NCBI GenBank assembly: GCA_022601195.1
Contig: JAHZIX010000049.1
Coordinates: 186,001 to 250,000 of the forward strand
Reading direction: 5' to 3'
From: Deltaproteobacteria bacterium
GTDB lineage: Bacteria > Acidobacteriota > Thermoanaerobaculia > Multivoradales > JAHZIX01
DNA length: 64,000 bases
Positions 8,520 through 17,699 of this stretch are shown here, piece after piece. Position 1 is the stretch's first letter, and every line of letters begins with the position of its first letter. Made by a program: the position numbers and the translations under genes. The notes beneath the pieces are model-generated. The model was not told the origin of the DNA, did no database searches, and saw nothing but the letters and a program-made list of their open reading frames with translations.

Positions 8520-8975
8520 ATGACTACACCCCAAGAACGAGTCCAAGACGACCTCAAACAAGCGATGAAGGCTGGCGACAAGATTCGGGTCGGCTGCCTG
8601 CGTATGCTTTTGACCGAAATCAAGAACGAAAAGATCCGGGCAGGAGAAGAAGTGAGCGACGATCGCTTTCTTGGTCTGGTGAGAAAAGGCATCAAGCAAC
8701 GACAGGAATCTGCCGAACAATTCCACCGTGGAGACCGTCAGGAGCAGGCGGAAAAAGAGGAGCAAGAAGCTGCCATGCTCGAGGCCTACCTCCCGGCTCA
8801 GGTGAGTGAGGAGGATCTCACGGCTGCCATCCGCGAGCTCGTGGCTGCGGAAGGCCTTTCCGGCCCCGCCGCCATGGGACAGGTCATGAAAGCCATGATG
8901 GCCCGCTTCGGTGCCGCTGCCGATGGCCGCGTGCTGAGCCGCATCGCTCGCGAGGTCCTGGCCGGAAATCCTTGA
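8520..8975 (+). CDS. GatB/YqeY domain protein
   Basis: A 151-residue cytosolic protein of the YqeY family, related to the tRNA-binding tail of the amidotransferase subunit GatB. Typical features are the N-terminal helical part (RVQDDLKQAMKAGDKIRVGCLRMLLTEIKN), the middle stretch KQRQESAEQF..G..E.A..E..E...LE.YLP.Q, and the C-terminal GPAAMGQVMKAMMARFG. It is probably involved in tRNA or translation quality, but no precise role is established. It overlaps selB by one base (TGATG), so the two are probably co-translated. Confidence 0.92.
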   Translation: MTTPQERVQDDLKQAMKAGDKIRVGCLRMLLTEIKNEKIRAGEEVSDDRFLGLVRKGIKQRQESAEQFHRGDRQEQAEKEEQEAAMLEAYLPAQVSEEDLTAAIRELVAAEGLSGPAAMGQVMKAMMARFGAAADGRVLSRIAREVLAGNP

Positions 8976-10990
8976 TGCAGCGCGTCATCGTCGGTACGGC
9001 TGGTCATATCGATCACGGCAAAACGACTCTGGTCAAGGCCCTCACGGGCATCGACTGCGATCGTTGGAAAGAGGAGAAGGCTCGGGGGATCACCATCGAC
9101 CTGGGCTTTGCCCATCTATTGATTCCCGCCGAGGAGGGAGACCTTCAGGTGGGGTTCGTGGATGTGCCCGGCCACGAGCGATTCCTTCACAACGCCCTCG
9201 CCGGCCTGGGAGGCATCCGCGTGCTGCTCTTGGTGGTGGCGGCGGATGAAGGCGTCAAGCCTCAGACCCGGGAGCACCTGGACATCTGCTCCCTGCTGGA
9301 CATCCCCGCCGCTCTGGTGGCCCTGACCAAGAGTGATCTGGCCGAACCCGATCTTCGGGAGCTGGCAGAGCTTGAGGTCTCAGATTTGCTGGCCGACGGT
9401 CCCTTCGCCGATGCAGAGATCGTTCCGGTCTCCAGCCACACGGGTGATGGCATCGAAACCCTGCGAGACAAGCTGCTCACCTTGGCCAGGTCCCATGCTC
9501 TCGATGACCAGCCTTCCCAAGACAGCGAAGTCCCCCAACCGGTTCGCCTTCCCATAGACCGAGCATTTCACCTCAAGGGAGTCGGGGTGGTGGTCACTGG
9601 CACCTTGACCAGCGGAACCATCTCCACTGGGGCGGCGCTCCAACTCCTACCCAGCGACTCGGCTTCCAAAGCCCAGACGGTCCGGGTCCGAGCCATTCAG
9701 GTACACGGTGACAGCCGGGAGCAAGCCCGAGCCGGGGAACGCACGTCCCTACAACTTTCCGGCACCGCCTTAGAGGAGCTGGAACGAGGCCAGCAACTGG
9801 TTTCCGCTGGCGCCTTTCGAGAAACCCGCGAGCTGTGCGGCCGCCTGCGTTGGCTGCCGGATGCTCCCGAAGCGGGGGGTGGGTTCTTGCCGGTGCGGCT
9901 GCACCATTTTTCCAGCGAAGTAGTCGGCAAGATGCGTCCCTTGAACCGGGAAGATCTCCAGCCCGGAGAAGAAGCGGTGGTGGAGATCCGCCTCTCCGAA
10001 CCCATCGTCGCGGTGCGGGGGGATCGATTCATCCTAAGACGGCCCTCGCCTCCGACGACCTTGGGAGGCGGCGAGATTCTCGACCCGATTTGGCAGCGCC
10101 GACGGGGCCGAGCTTTGAGAAACGCGGTGGAAGCTCGCCTAGGGGACGAAGGCTCCCTGCTCCATGCCTGGATCTCGGAGAACGGCGAAGGGGGAGCCGC
10201 CGTTGGGGATTTGGCTCAACGCTTGGGCCAACCCATGAACAAGGTTCGTACCCTATTGGATGGCCTGCGAGGTGAGGGACGCCTACTGGCCATCCCAGGA
10301 AACGCGAAACAGGCGGCAAGAGGCTCGGCAGACCCAAGCAGCACCACCCAGGCTTCGCAGAGCCACAGCCCCACGGATCGCTGGCTCGCTGCCGGAGTCC
10401 TGAAGCGAGTGACCTTGAGGGCTGGACGAGTCTTGAAAAGCTATTTCAAGGCCAATCGCCTCGCCCTAGGGATGCCGAAAGCGGAAGCCGTGCAACGCAT
10501 TCTCCCAGGCCGCGGCCGAGAGCTCGCCGCCACCTACTTGCCCTGGCTGGAAGCCCAGGGGACCCTGGAGGTGGATGGCGAGTTGGTCCGCCTTCCCGGT
10601 AGGAAGGCTCAGCTCTCCGGCGAGGAGTCCAAACTCGCCCAGGCGGTCGAAGCCGCCTACGCCCAAGGGGGCCTCACGCCGCCATCCCCACAGGAGGTAG
10701 CCCGCAATCTCTCCGCCAAACCACAGATCTTGGAGGGAGTGGTGGGATATCTGGTCGAACGGCGACGGCTGACTCGTCTCCACAACGGCCTCATCTTGGC
10801 ATCCTCCCAGGTGAGTTCCTTGGAGGAGAGCCTACGGACAACGGGATGGGAACGCTTTAACGTCGCCACCTTCAAAGATCACTTTGGTCTGAGCCGCAAA
10901 TGGGCCATCCCTCTCCTGGAGCATTTGGACTCCACCGGAGTCACCCGGCGCTTGGGAGACGACCGGATGATCGTTCCCCCGGCTTCCTAA
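8975..10990 (+). CDS. selB: Selenocysteine-specific elongation factor
   Basis: SelB delivers selenocysteyl-tRNA to ribosomes paused at UGA codons marked by a SECIS hairpin. G1 (GTAGHIDHGKTTLVKAL), G2 (GITIDLGF), G3 (DVPGHERF) and G4 (TKSD) are present. After the GTPase domain come two beta-barrels and a C-terminal region of about 270 residues that fits the four SelB winged helices. I place the start at ATG 8975, overlapping the previous stop codon, not at TTG 8972 one codon earlier; this gives MQRVIVGTAGH. The protein has 671 residues, normal for the family. No selA, selD or tRNA-Sec is visible nearby. Confidence 0.95.
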   Translation: MQRVIVGTAGHIDHGKTTLVKALTGIDCDRWKEEKARGITIDLGFAHLLIPAEEGDLQVGFVDVPGHERFLHNALAGLGGIRVLLLVVAADEGVKPQTREHLDICSLLDIPAALVALTKSDLAEPDLRELAELEVSDLLADGPFADAEIVPVSSHTGDGIETLRDKLLTLARSHALDDQPSQDSEVPQPVRLPIDRAFHLKGVGVVVTGTLTSGTISTGAALQLLPSDSASKAQTVRVRAIQVHGDSREQARAGERTSLQLSGTALEELERGQQLVSAGAFRETRELCGRLRWLPDAPEAGGGFLPVRLHHFSSEVVGKMRPLNREDLQPGEEAVVEIRLSEPIVAVRGDRFILRRPSPPTTLGGGEILDPIWQRRRGRALRNAVEARLGDEGSLLHAWISENGEGGAAVGDLAQRLGQPMNKVRTLLDGLRGEGRLLAIPGNAKQAARGSADPSSTTQASQSHSPTDRWLAAGVLKRVTLRAGRVLKSYFKANRLALGMPKAEAVQRILPGRGRELAATYLPWLEAQGTLEVDGELVRLPGRKAQLSGEESKLAQAVEAAYAQGGLTPPSPQEVARNLSAKPQILEGVVGYLVERRRLTRLHNGLILASSQVSSLEESLRTTGWERFNVATFKDHFGLSRKWAIPLLEHLDSTGVTRRLGDDRMIVPPAS

Positions 10991-11221
10991 TGGAAGCTCA
11001 TCTCGGCACCGCCGCGGCTAGGTTGGGTGGTGAAAGGCTACCGGCTGCTAAACTCCTACTGGCCACCGAGAACCGCCAACCGGCTCTCCGGAGTTCGGCA
11101 CACTGGGTCTTGGAGCTATAAGGTCCGACACAGTACGGTCCGCGAATGGACCTTGTCAGCAGCTCAAGCCGCCGCTCGCGGTAGCTTGGTACTAGATACG
11201 AGGAAGAAAAGGAGTCCTACC

Positions 11222-12529
11222 ATGAGATCAACTTCCCGCGGCCCCAACAGCATCATTGCCGCTCTGACCCTACGGGCCGTCGCTACCACGACCCTTTTCT
11301 TCGTCGCCATGGCCATTCTCTCCCCGAGCCCGGTCTTCGCCGGTAAGGAAGCTCGCATCTACGGCAAGGTCTTGGACCAGGACGGCAAACCCATTCCCCA
11401 CGCCTCCATCCACCTGACCACTCGGGACCAGGATCTCTTCAAACAGACTCTCAAAGTGAACAAGAAGGGCCGCTACTCCGCCCTGATTGCCGATTCCACC
11501 TTCCGGTATACCTTCGCCATCTCCAAGGAAGGCTTCGAGACCGCTGAGGTGCAAGTCAGCCTGCCCCTCGATGGCACCGTGGAACGGGACTTCACCTTGC
11601 AAAAAGCAGGCGCATCCGCTGCCGCCGCCCACCAGCCGGCTGCGCCGGTAGGTGGAGCTGCCGCCATTAAGCTCTACAATGAGGGAATCGCAGCCTACCA
11701 AGAGGGAGACAAGGCCACCGCCCGCACCAAGCTCGAAGCTGCCATCGAGAAAGAAGCTGACCTCGCCCAGGCCCATGGCGTTCTAGCACTGCTACTGCGG
11801 GACCAGGGAGACCAGGAAGGCGCCCTTGCCGCAGCGGATCGCGCCCTGGCTCTCAAACCCCAAGAAGCCACCGCCCTACAGGCTCGCTACGATGCCCTCA
11901 AAGCTCTTGGCAGGGGCGACGACGCTAAGGCCGCCGCAGAAGCCCTGGCTGCCGCCGGCCAGAATGCCGATGCCGCAAAACGCGTCTACAACGACGGCGT
12001 CGCCGCCGTCCACGCCGAGGACCCGGCCACCGCCTTAGCCAAGTTCGAAGAAGCCGGCCGCCTCGACCCCAACCTCACCCAAGCCCACGTCGCCGTCGCC
12101 GGCCTCTACTTCTCCCAGCAGCGGTACGAAGAAGCCGCCCAAGCCGCCGAACGCACCCTCGACCTCGACCCCGCCAACCTCAAGGCCCTCAAAGTTCGCT
12201 ACGAGTCCTATCGCTCCCTCAAGAACACCGAAAAGGCCCAAGAAGCCCTCACCGCTCTCGCCGCCAACGACCCCGAAATCGGCCCCCAAGCCTTCCGCTC
12301 CCAAGGAGTCAGCCTCTTCAACCAAAACCAAATGCCCGCCGCCATCGAAGCCTTCGAACAAGCCGTCGCCATCGACCCCAACGACGCCAAAAGCTACTAC
12401 CACCTAGGACTGGCTTATGTGAACACGGGAGAAACGGCGAAGGCGAAGGAGAACTTTACGAAGTTCCTGGAACTGGCTCCGGAGGACCCGGATGCGGGAA
12501 CGGCTCGGGAGATGGTGGGTTTTTTGTAG
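11222..12529 (+). CDS. Secreted protein with carboxypeptidase-regulatory-like domain and TPR repeats
   Basis: The start at 11222 is chosen because AGGAG lies 7 bases upstream; the frame is open further upstream but without coding character. The product (435 residues) has a signal peptide ending near VFA-GKE. A beta-sandwich CarboxypepD_reg-like domain follows (about 42-125; ARIYGKVLDQDGKPIPHASI), then an Ala/Pro linker and about six TPR units (about 145-435), for example KLYNEGIAAYQEGDKATA and SYYHLGLAYVNTGETAKAKE. It is probably a periplasmic or outer-membrane-associated scaffold for protein complexes. Codons between about 12030 and 12410 end almost only in C, then switch to G-ending codons. 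Confidence 0.85.
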   Translation: MRSTSRGPNSIIAALTLRAVATTTLFFVAMAILSPSPVFAGKEARIYGKVLDQDGKPIPHASIHLTTRDQDLFKQTLKVNKKGRYSALIADSTFRYTFAISKEGFETAEVQVSLPLDGTVERDFTLQKAGASAAAAHQPAAPVGGAAAIKLYNEGIAAYQEGDKATARTKLEAAIEKEADLAQAHGVLALLLRDQGDQEGALAAADRALALKPQEATALQARYDALKALGRGDDAKAAAEALAAAGQNADAAKRVYNDGVAAVHAEDPATALAKFEEAGRLDPNLTQAHVAVAGLYFSQQRYEEAAQAAERTLDLDPANLKALKVRYESYRSLKNTEKAQEALTALAANDPEIGPQAFRSQGVSLFNQNQMPAAIEAFEQAVAIDPNDAKSYYHLGLAYVNTGETAKAKENFTKFLELAPEDPDAGTAREMVGFL

Positions 12530-12658
12530 GGGGGTAGGTGCTAGGTGATCTTCTGTATCTAGGTTTGCTCGTCGGGACTGGGTTGGCCACTGATGAGTGG
12601 ATCAGAGAAGTCAGACCCTCGGACATTGAGGCACAGTCCAAATCAGGATAGACAAGTG

Positions 12659-13030
12659 TTAAGGGGTAACTTCGCCTAAAGGTGCCACTCCACCCATGAG
12701 TTCTTGCACAGGAGAATCAGACCCGCAATCTCCCGGCTGCGGACCTTCAGCTGTAGTCGCAGAGGCCCCGCCTTCGAACCGATTAGATGCTGCTGGTGTT
12801 GACTCCCTCGCTGCATAGGATAGAAAGAAAGCTACGCCGACTTGAAGTATCGTACAAACCACCAGGGCACGAGTGAGATTAACAATAGCCCTATTGTGTT
12901 GCTCTTGAGTTTCACTCCTTCGGAACTCCAGAACCGCTTTGGCCGCTTGGTAGTCACTAGTTTTCGTACTAGTCACATAGAGTCTTCTCAGATCCTCGCT
13001 TGACCAATCTAGATATTCCTCAGTTGCCAC
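12659..13030 (-). CDS. Small single-pass membrane protein beside a P-loop ATPase
   Basis: A 123-residue protein with a cytosolic charged N terminus (residues 1-45, helical), one hydrophobic helix (about residues 51-72, ALVVCTILQVGVAFFLSYAA) and a disordered, Gly/Ala/Ser-rich tail. The start is GTG 13030 with AAGGAGG 8 bases upstream, the best ribosome site in this block. It follows the ATPase gene by 34 bases in the same direction, so the two are probably co-transcribed. The block has a visibly lower GC content than its surroundings. No family recognised. A membrane-acting effector or anchor for the ATPase is a possible role (inference). Confidence 0.7.
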   Translation of the reverse strand: MATEEYLDWSSEDLRRLYVTSTKTSDYQAAKAVLEFRRSETQEQHNRAIVNLTRALVVCTILQVGVAFFLSYAARESTPAASNRFEGGASATTAEGPQPGDCGSDSPVQELMGGVAPLGEVTP

Positions 13031-13064
13031 CTAGAACCTCCTTGTCTACACATCAAAGATTGAC

Positions 13065-15413
13065 CTAACTCCGCGGGGGAAGCCCCATGAGGTGCCGAAA
13101 ATCCGAAGTTGGATCTAACCCGTTCTCGAGCAATCGGAGTGAATCCTCATAGAGTCCTTTCAAGGTAGATATACCCCCTTCTCCCGGAGCATGGCGTTTC
13201 ACGTATGCTTCGACGCTGGCAACCAGTGCTTCAAATAGCATTGCCATATAGACCCCGTGATTCTGATCCCCTGCTTCAGTAATGCGAAATCGTCTATCAA
13301 GCCTGACACCAAAGAGCCTTCGATATTCTTGAACCCACGAAGCTCCAAGCTGTCCGAAAGGATTCCTTCCACGCAGCCTAGTTAGTTCTTCGATGTGCAT
13401 TTCGGCGATATCGCACAAAAATGGCAGAACTCTCTCCATAGCAACCCTGGTACTCGGAAGCGATAGTCCCTTACCGTTAGCGACATTGGTCAGTCGCTCT
13501 ACGCACTCGTAGATATATCCGAATGAATTACAGGTTGAGCTAGACAAGCATTGAGCTCTGTACGTCACCAAACATGGAAGACCATTCACAATTTTTTCTG
13601 GCGCCGTTATTTCTTCCGGAGCGTGAAAGTCGATAATATGACCTGATTCACCATCGTGTTCATACAGCTCAAACAAGGCAACTCTTATTTCACTATCACC
13701 CTGATAACCAAGCAAGCCTATGCGATCTATTACTTCACCGACAGTGGGATATCGAATCCGTACTCCGTCTTGAAATCGCTCCATCTCGAGATTCCATGTC
13801 GAGGTAATTATCACATGCTTCAAGAAACAACCAACCCCTGGCTTCCCTCTCTTAAACCAATCGTGAGCAGCTTGAATTATGTCGTATATCCCAACCTGGA
13901 AGTGGTTAATCCAAGACCGAGAAAAGCGCAGAAAGAGCGTGTCCAGGTACCATCTGTTTTCATCAGAGAGCAGCTTTTCGGCTTCACCTTTCGGAGCTTT
14001 CCTCCAAATTGCATGAAGATGCCTCGTAAACTCACGATGAAGGGCGAGAAACCCCCTCAAAGATCCGTTGGCCAAATAGATTGCATTCTGACGCTCACAC
14101 ACGTCAAGAGATATTTCAGAAATTACCCGAAGATCCTCAGCCTCTTTCGCAGAAAGAACTGCTCCATAGCGAGCCATTAGACGCTGTATCTCAGGAATGT
14201 TTGCAGAGTCGTCAGGAGATCTAGCCTTGATACGCTGTTTCAGTTCGGCAATACGACTCTGTTGAAAGCGTTGCGCGAATTCAAATCGCTTCCTTATGAT
14301 TCCCTTCAGCTCTGGCACTTGAGCGGGAGGCACTCTGAGAGTGGGGATTTTGGTACTTGGCTCAGTGGGATCGATCAGAACAAGCTCAAAGGCTGGAGGT
14401 GCTCCCTGTTCCAATAGATCATACTTTTTTATATTTTCAGCTCGAACAGAAATCAGGACTCGAGCGTACTCAGAAATAGTGAGCTGTAAACGCCTAAGAA
14501 TATGAAATATTTCAGCCTGAAGTCTCCCAACAAGAGCATCAGCATTATCGAACCAAATCAACTGATGATCATAGCCGTACAGCTCTGTTGCCGCATAGAT
14601 TACATGCTGTACCCTAATCTTTGACACTATCTCTTTCTCAATATTGTCAAACTCACCCTCTTCCTCGGAAATCGCAAGAAGCCAATCGTAGTAGGTAGCA
14701 TCTCTTCGCGCCTTTTGCCCCTTCCTGAAGGCTCGCATCGCTCGAAGACATGTATTTCGAAGCGTGGAGAACGCCTCAAAAAGATATTGAGGCCTGGAAC
14801 TATCAAGGGATGAGTCTAGTAGATAAGAATAGAGAGCCAGCTGGGGATTTCTCCCGCCAAGCAGATTCCATAGCCGAAGCTTTTCTCTTTGAGCTTCCGG
14901 GGGCAAACTGCCCGCGAAGCTGTCATGGGTGTAGTACGGAAACAGCTGATCCATGTACTTGTGATAAACTTCTAACTCTAGAGATTCACCAAGGGCCTGG
15001 CCATCCGTAATTGGTCGTCCGTCAAACCGGAGAACCAATCCCTCTCGCGTTCTGGCCCTGAGATCGAACCTTGCAGTAAACGCATGACCTTTATGGTTAC
15101 TCTCAAACCGTCGAAGCACCTTTTGTCCCGTTGAAGTCTTTCCGCTGCCTAGTGGCCCTGCAATGCACATAAGCCCAGGGTCTCGGTCAAGTCGATCGAG
15201 AATCCGTTTTTCTAGTCGACCACGCTCTACATAGAGGTCCTTGAAGAAGTTGTCTTGGCTGACATGGAAGAATCTCGGAATTCGCCTTAGCTTAGACCGC
15301 TCCTCGTGAATATCAGTACTGAACTTGCATACCGCATCATAGAGATCTAGAAAGGTTTCGACCTGATCTTGGTCCTTCTGCACGATATTTCTCCAGCTGA
15401 AAATTCCACTCAA
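13065..15413 (-). CDS. Large P-loop ATPase of unknown family (AAA/STAND-like)
   Basis: A protein of up to 782 residues with Walker A GPLGSGKTS at residues 86-94 and Walker B LIWFDNADAL at 285-294. A sensor-like strand follows (ARVLISVRAENI). The C-terminal 450 residues are mostly helical, with a possible winged-helix segment near RYPTVGEVIDRIGLLGYQG. No transmembrane helix is evident. This layout fits regulatory or defence NTPases of the AAA/STAND type, but I cannot name a family. The longest frame begins at TTG 15413, overlapping the upstream ORF stop. GTG 15383 has a better SD sequence (GGAG, 8 bases) and would give 772 residues. Use of AGA and ATA codons and AT-rich base composition set it apart from neighbours. 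Confidence 0.8.
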   Translation of the reverse strand: MSGIFSWRNIVQKDQDQVETFLDLYDAVCKFSTDIHEERSKLRRIPRFFHVSQDNFFKDLYVERGRLEKRILDRLDRDPGLMCIAGPLGSGKTSTGQKVLRRFESNHKGHAFTARFDLRARTREGLVLRFDGRPITDGQALGESLELEVYHKYMDQLFPYYTHDSFAGSLPPEAQREKLRLWNLLGGRNPQLALYSYLLDSSLDSSRPQYLFEAFSTLRNTCLRAMRAFRKGQKARRDATYYDWLLAISEEEGEFDNIEKEIVSKIRVQHVIYAATELYGYDHQLIWFDNADALVGRLQAEIFHILRRLQLTISEYARVLISVRAENIKKYDLLEQGAPPAFELVLIDPTEPSTKIPTLRVPPAQVPELKGIIRKRFEFAQRFQQSRIAELKQRIKARSPDDSANIPEIQRLMARYGAVLSAKEAEDLRVISEISLDVCERQNAIYLANGSLRGFLALHREFTRHLHAIWRKAPKGEAEKLLSDENRWYLDTLFLRFSRSWINHFQVGIYDIIQAAHDWFKRGKPGVGCFLKHVIITSTWNLEMERFQDGVRIRYPTVGEVIDRIGLLGYQGDSEIRVALFELYEHDGESGHIIDFHAPEEITAPEKIVNGLPCLVTYRAQCLSSSTCNSFGYIYECVERLTNVANGKGLSLPSTRVAMERVLPFLCDIAEMHIEELTRLRGRNPFGQLGASWVQEYRRLFGVRLDRRFRITEAGDQNHGVYMAMLFEALVASVEAYVKRHAPGEGGISTLKGLYEDSLRLLENGLDPTSDFRHLMGLPPRS

Positions 15414-15769
15414 ATCTCAAGTGAGGCCTTCAAAGAGAGCGTAGTTGTCGAGAACGTTCGCCTATTTTTCCGATAGCAGCCAAGGCTTAACAAGCGTGGA
15501 CACTTAACAAACTTAGGTACAGGCAGTCCTAAAACGTAGCCCTCTCTGCCGCTGCACTCGAAAAAGAACGAGTTTCCGCCCCAAGTCAGGGCTTCTCCTC
15601 CTCCGGCCGACCAACCACTAACCCTAATAACAGAATATGCGTCATGCCTCGATTTCCCAAATTCTACCTCGAAACTAGCAGCACAATCAAGCATGCATGT
15701 ATCTAGCAATTTGACCGGTCTGGAACCTGCTTCCGAGGCACTTTTGCAGCAGTTACTACCTACTTCCAT
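15410..15769 (-). CDS. Doubtful small ORF upstream of the P-loop ATPase
   Basis: A 119-residue frame starting at ATG 15769 whose stop overlaps the TTG start of the ATPase (TTGA). The overlap favours a real gene, but there is no SD sequence before the ATG, no recognised domain and no signal peptide. The predicted protein is rich in Cys and Ser. It may instead be part of the promoter region of the ATPase operon. Confidence 0.35.
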   Translation of the reverse strand: MEVGSNCCKSASEAGSRPVKLLDTCMLDCAASFEVEFGKSRHDAYSVIRVSGWSAGGGEALTWGGNSFFFECSGREGYVLGLPVPKFVKCPRLLSLGCYRKNRRTFSTTTLSLKASLEI

Positions 15770-16464
15770 CAGTTGGCTTACGCAGCCTGAGACTCCACAT
15801 CTCTAGAGAGCGCATTCAGGCTCAAAAGGGGACCAGAGATCCAAAAGCAATCTTGTCTCTGGGGTCTTGCTGTTGAGCCAGTAACCTACTATTCAGGAGA
15901 GGCTAACGCCCCCAAGCTCCCCCTTCTCAACCTTCTTCAACATCGATTTTTGGAGAGTAATCTGGGTATTGCTGTTATTTTCCCAGAATACCCGTGCGAT
16001 CGATTGCGTTCGCCTCCGCCTGGATCAAATAGTCAAGCAAGACCTTCAGTTTGAATGGGAAGATGCTCGCGGCGAACGACCTAGACTGACACTTCGATCG
16101 TGGCCAGAATCGAGCCCTATCTCCGTGCCGATAGCCCCGCAGGCCATTTTGAATTAGACCCAGCTCTATTGCGGGGTTAGAACCGATATTGCCAAAAGAG
16201 AGGGAGAGATCTGCGTCTGGCTGAAGGAACCAGTCAAGTTGTGGCCCTGATGAGTGAGGTAGATCGGGGCACAAAGGCAGAGACCTCCATTCCTTTGCGG
16301 TGGCAGAAAAGGTCCCAGCTTCCTAAACTGGCGGAACAACGTAGCTCGCAGCGACAAACTCTCACCGACAGCGACCTCAACTCGGCCCCATCAAACCTAG
16401 CCTCCAAGCAACGCCTTTCCCCCACTCCCTCCCAAAGAATCTCCCCCTCCCTCCCAAAAAACAC
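15770..16464. other. Gene-poor region between the ATPase block and the next gene
   Basis: About 700 bases with mixed base composition. Several short frames cross it on both strands, but none has an SD sequence, a recognisable domain or convincing codon use. It could contain remnants of the event that brought in the ATPase block; no integrase, transposase or terminal repeat was recognised. Confidence 0.5.
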
Positions 16465-16493
16465 TTGACACCATCGCTATCTATTTATATCTT
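16465..16493 (+). promoter_or_regulatory. Sigma-70-type promoter
   Basis: TTGACA (16465-16470), 17-base spacer, TATCTT (16488-16493). It lies in a short AT-rich patch and points toward the gene at 16721, leaving a 5' untranslated region of roughly 220 bases. It has the same -35 core and -10 box as the element at 33811-33839. Confidence 0.5.
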
Positions 16494-16720
16494 CCGCGGT
16501 CCTCTGTGCGGCATCCCCGTTCAGTGAGCGATTCCCCCGGTTCCTTCGTTCTTGCTTGGCGAGATCCTGACGCGAAGGACTAGGGGAGAGATGCGTATGG
16601 AAGTCGCGAACGTGGCGGCGGAAGTGCGGGGTAGTTGCGATTCAGGCGTGGCTGTGGAGAGCTCATGGCGGAGGTGGACGGACGGAAAGAGAAATGTTCG
16701 AACCTATGGAGATGAGAGAC

Positions 16721-17512
16721 ATGCCTTCTAAGATGGTCACTGACCGACAGAAGACTGCCCTCGCCCTCCAGGCTGCGGCCCGGCGTCACGCTGGGTCGAT
16801 CGCTGAGGCTTTCGGTGAGAAGCTTGCTTCCACCGCAAGCGAGGGGGCGACGGGCATTGACATCACTAACCTACTCATTGGAGTTGGCGACTACCTGGCT
16901 GGTATTGCAGAAGCGATGGTCCAGGCGGATGAAGCCAAATTCGGTGAGGTTCACGAAGACCGGTCCCTACGGAAACGCCACGATGAGCTGGCGGCGAAGT
17001 TGGGCCCGGAGCTCAGCAAGGTGCGCTCGGCCGTCGATGCGGCCTTTGGTACCGGCGCCAGCGTGAGGGTGCTGGGGCTCGAAGGGCCCATGGGCCGGGA
17101 TCCCCTGGTTCTCCACCGTAAGGCTCAGCGAGCCATCGAACGGTTGGGGGAGGGTTCCCTCGATGGGCTCTCGCCTCTCATCCAGGGGCTAACCCTGGAG
17201 CCAGAGGCGTTGGTGGCTCAGTTCGAACCCACGACGGAGGCTCTCGGGGCAATCCTCGAGAGCATCTCTGAGGGCAACCGTGACGTAGAGGCGCGGCTGG
17301 GTGAGAAGTCCGCTTCCCTGGAGGGTTTCGACCAACAGGTGAAGTGGGCGGCTCGACTGCTCGAAGGTGCCTTCGGCTTCGCTGGTCGGGAAGACCTGGC
17401 CCGGCGGGCCAGGCGGGCTGTTCGCCAGGGTCGAAGTGGCCGGATCGTGATCGAGGTTCCCGAAGGGGATCTGGTTGCGCCTCCAGAGGCGCCGGAGCCC
17501 GTTCTCGCATGA
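16721..17512 (+). CDS. Helical protein of unknown function
   Basis: A 263-residue cytosolic protein, mostly alpha-helical and acidic, with no signal peptide or membrane segment. It contains a short Gly-rich turn (AFGTGASVRVLGLEGPMGRDP, about residues 105-125) between two helical halves and ends in a Pro/Glu-rich tail. I recognise no family. The start is ATG 16721 with GGAG 9 bases upstream; ATG 16694, in frame, also has a purine-rich stretch before it and would add nine residues. A strong terminator follows at 17549, and a promoter lies at 16465, so the gene is probably a single transcription unit. Confidence 0.75.
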   Translation: MPSKMVTDRQKTALALQAAARRHAGSIAEAFGEKLASTASEGATGIDITNLLIGVGDYLAGIAEAMVQADEAKFGEVHEDRSLRKRHDELAAKLGPELSKVRSAVDAAFGTGASVRVLGLEGPMGRDPLVLHRKAQRAIERLGEGSLDGLSPLIQGLTLEPEALVAQFEPTTEALGAILESISEGNRDVEARLGEKSASLEGFDQQVKWAARLLEGAFGFAGREDLARRARRAVRQGRSGRIVIEVPEGDLVAPPEAPEPVLA

Positions 17513-17548
17513 TGGGCGCCGCCCTGGCAACTAGCGCCTACACCTACG

Positions 17549-17578
17549 GCCCCTGGGGTTCGCCCTAGGGGCTTTTTT
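17549..17578 (+). terminator. Rho-independent terminator
   Basis: A 10-bp stem (GCCCCTGGGG pairing with CCCTAGGGGC, one mismatch or wobble), loop GTTCG and six T residues, 37 bases after the stop codon at 17512. Confidence 0.85.
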
Positions 17579-17699
17579 CGTGGCGGAGTTCACCACCGCC
17601 ACTGCCACTGCCATCGCCCGAGTCCTCCAAACACCGCAGTGAATGGCCGTCACCCCGCGCTCGAGATCAATAACTTGCTCTCCCGAGAGCCGGAAACAG

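Noticed and set aside
10991..11221. Possible tRNA-Sec after selB
   Set aside because: No TCA anticodon loop, no matching acceptor arms and no T-loop GTTCGA-type sequence were found in the region.
15969..16274. Short frames on both strands in the gap after the ATPase block
   Set aside because: They overlap each other, lack SD sequences and match nothing recognisable.
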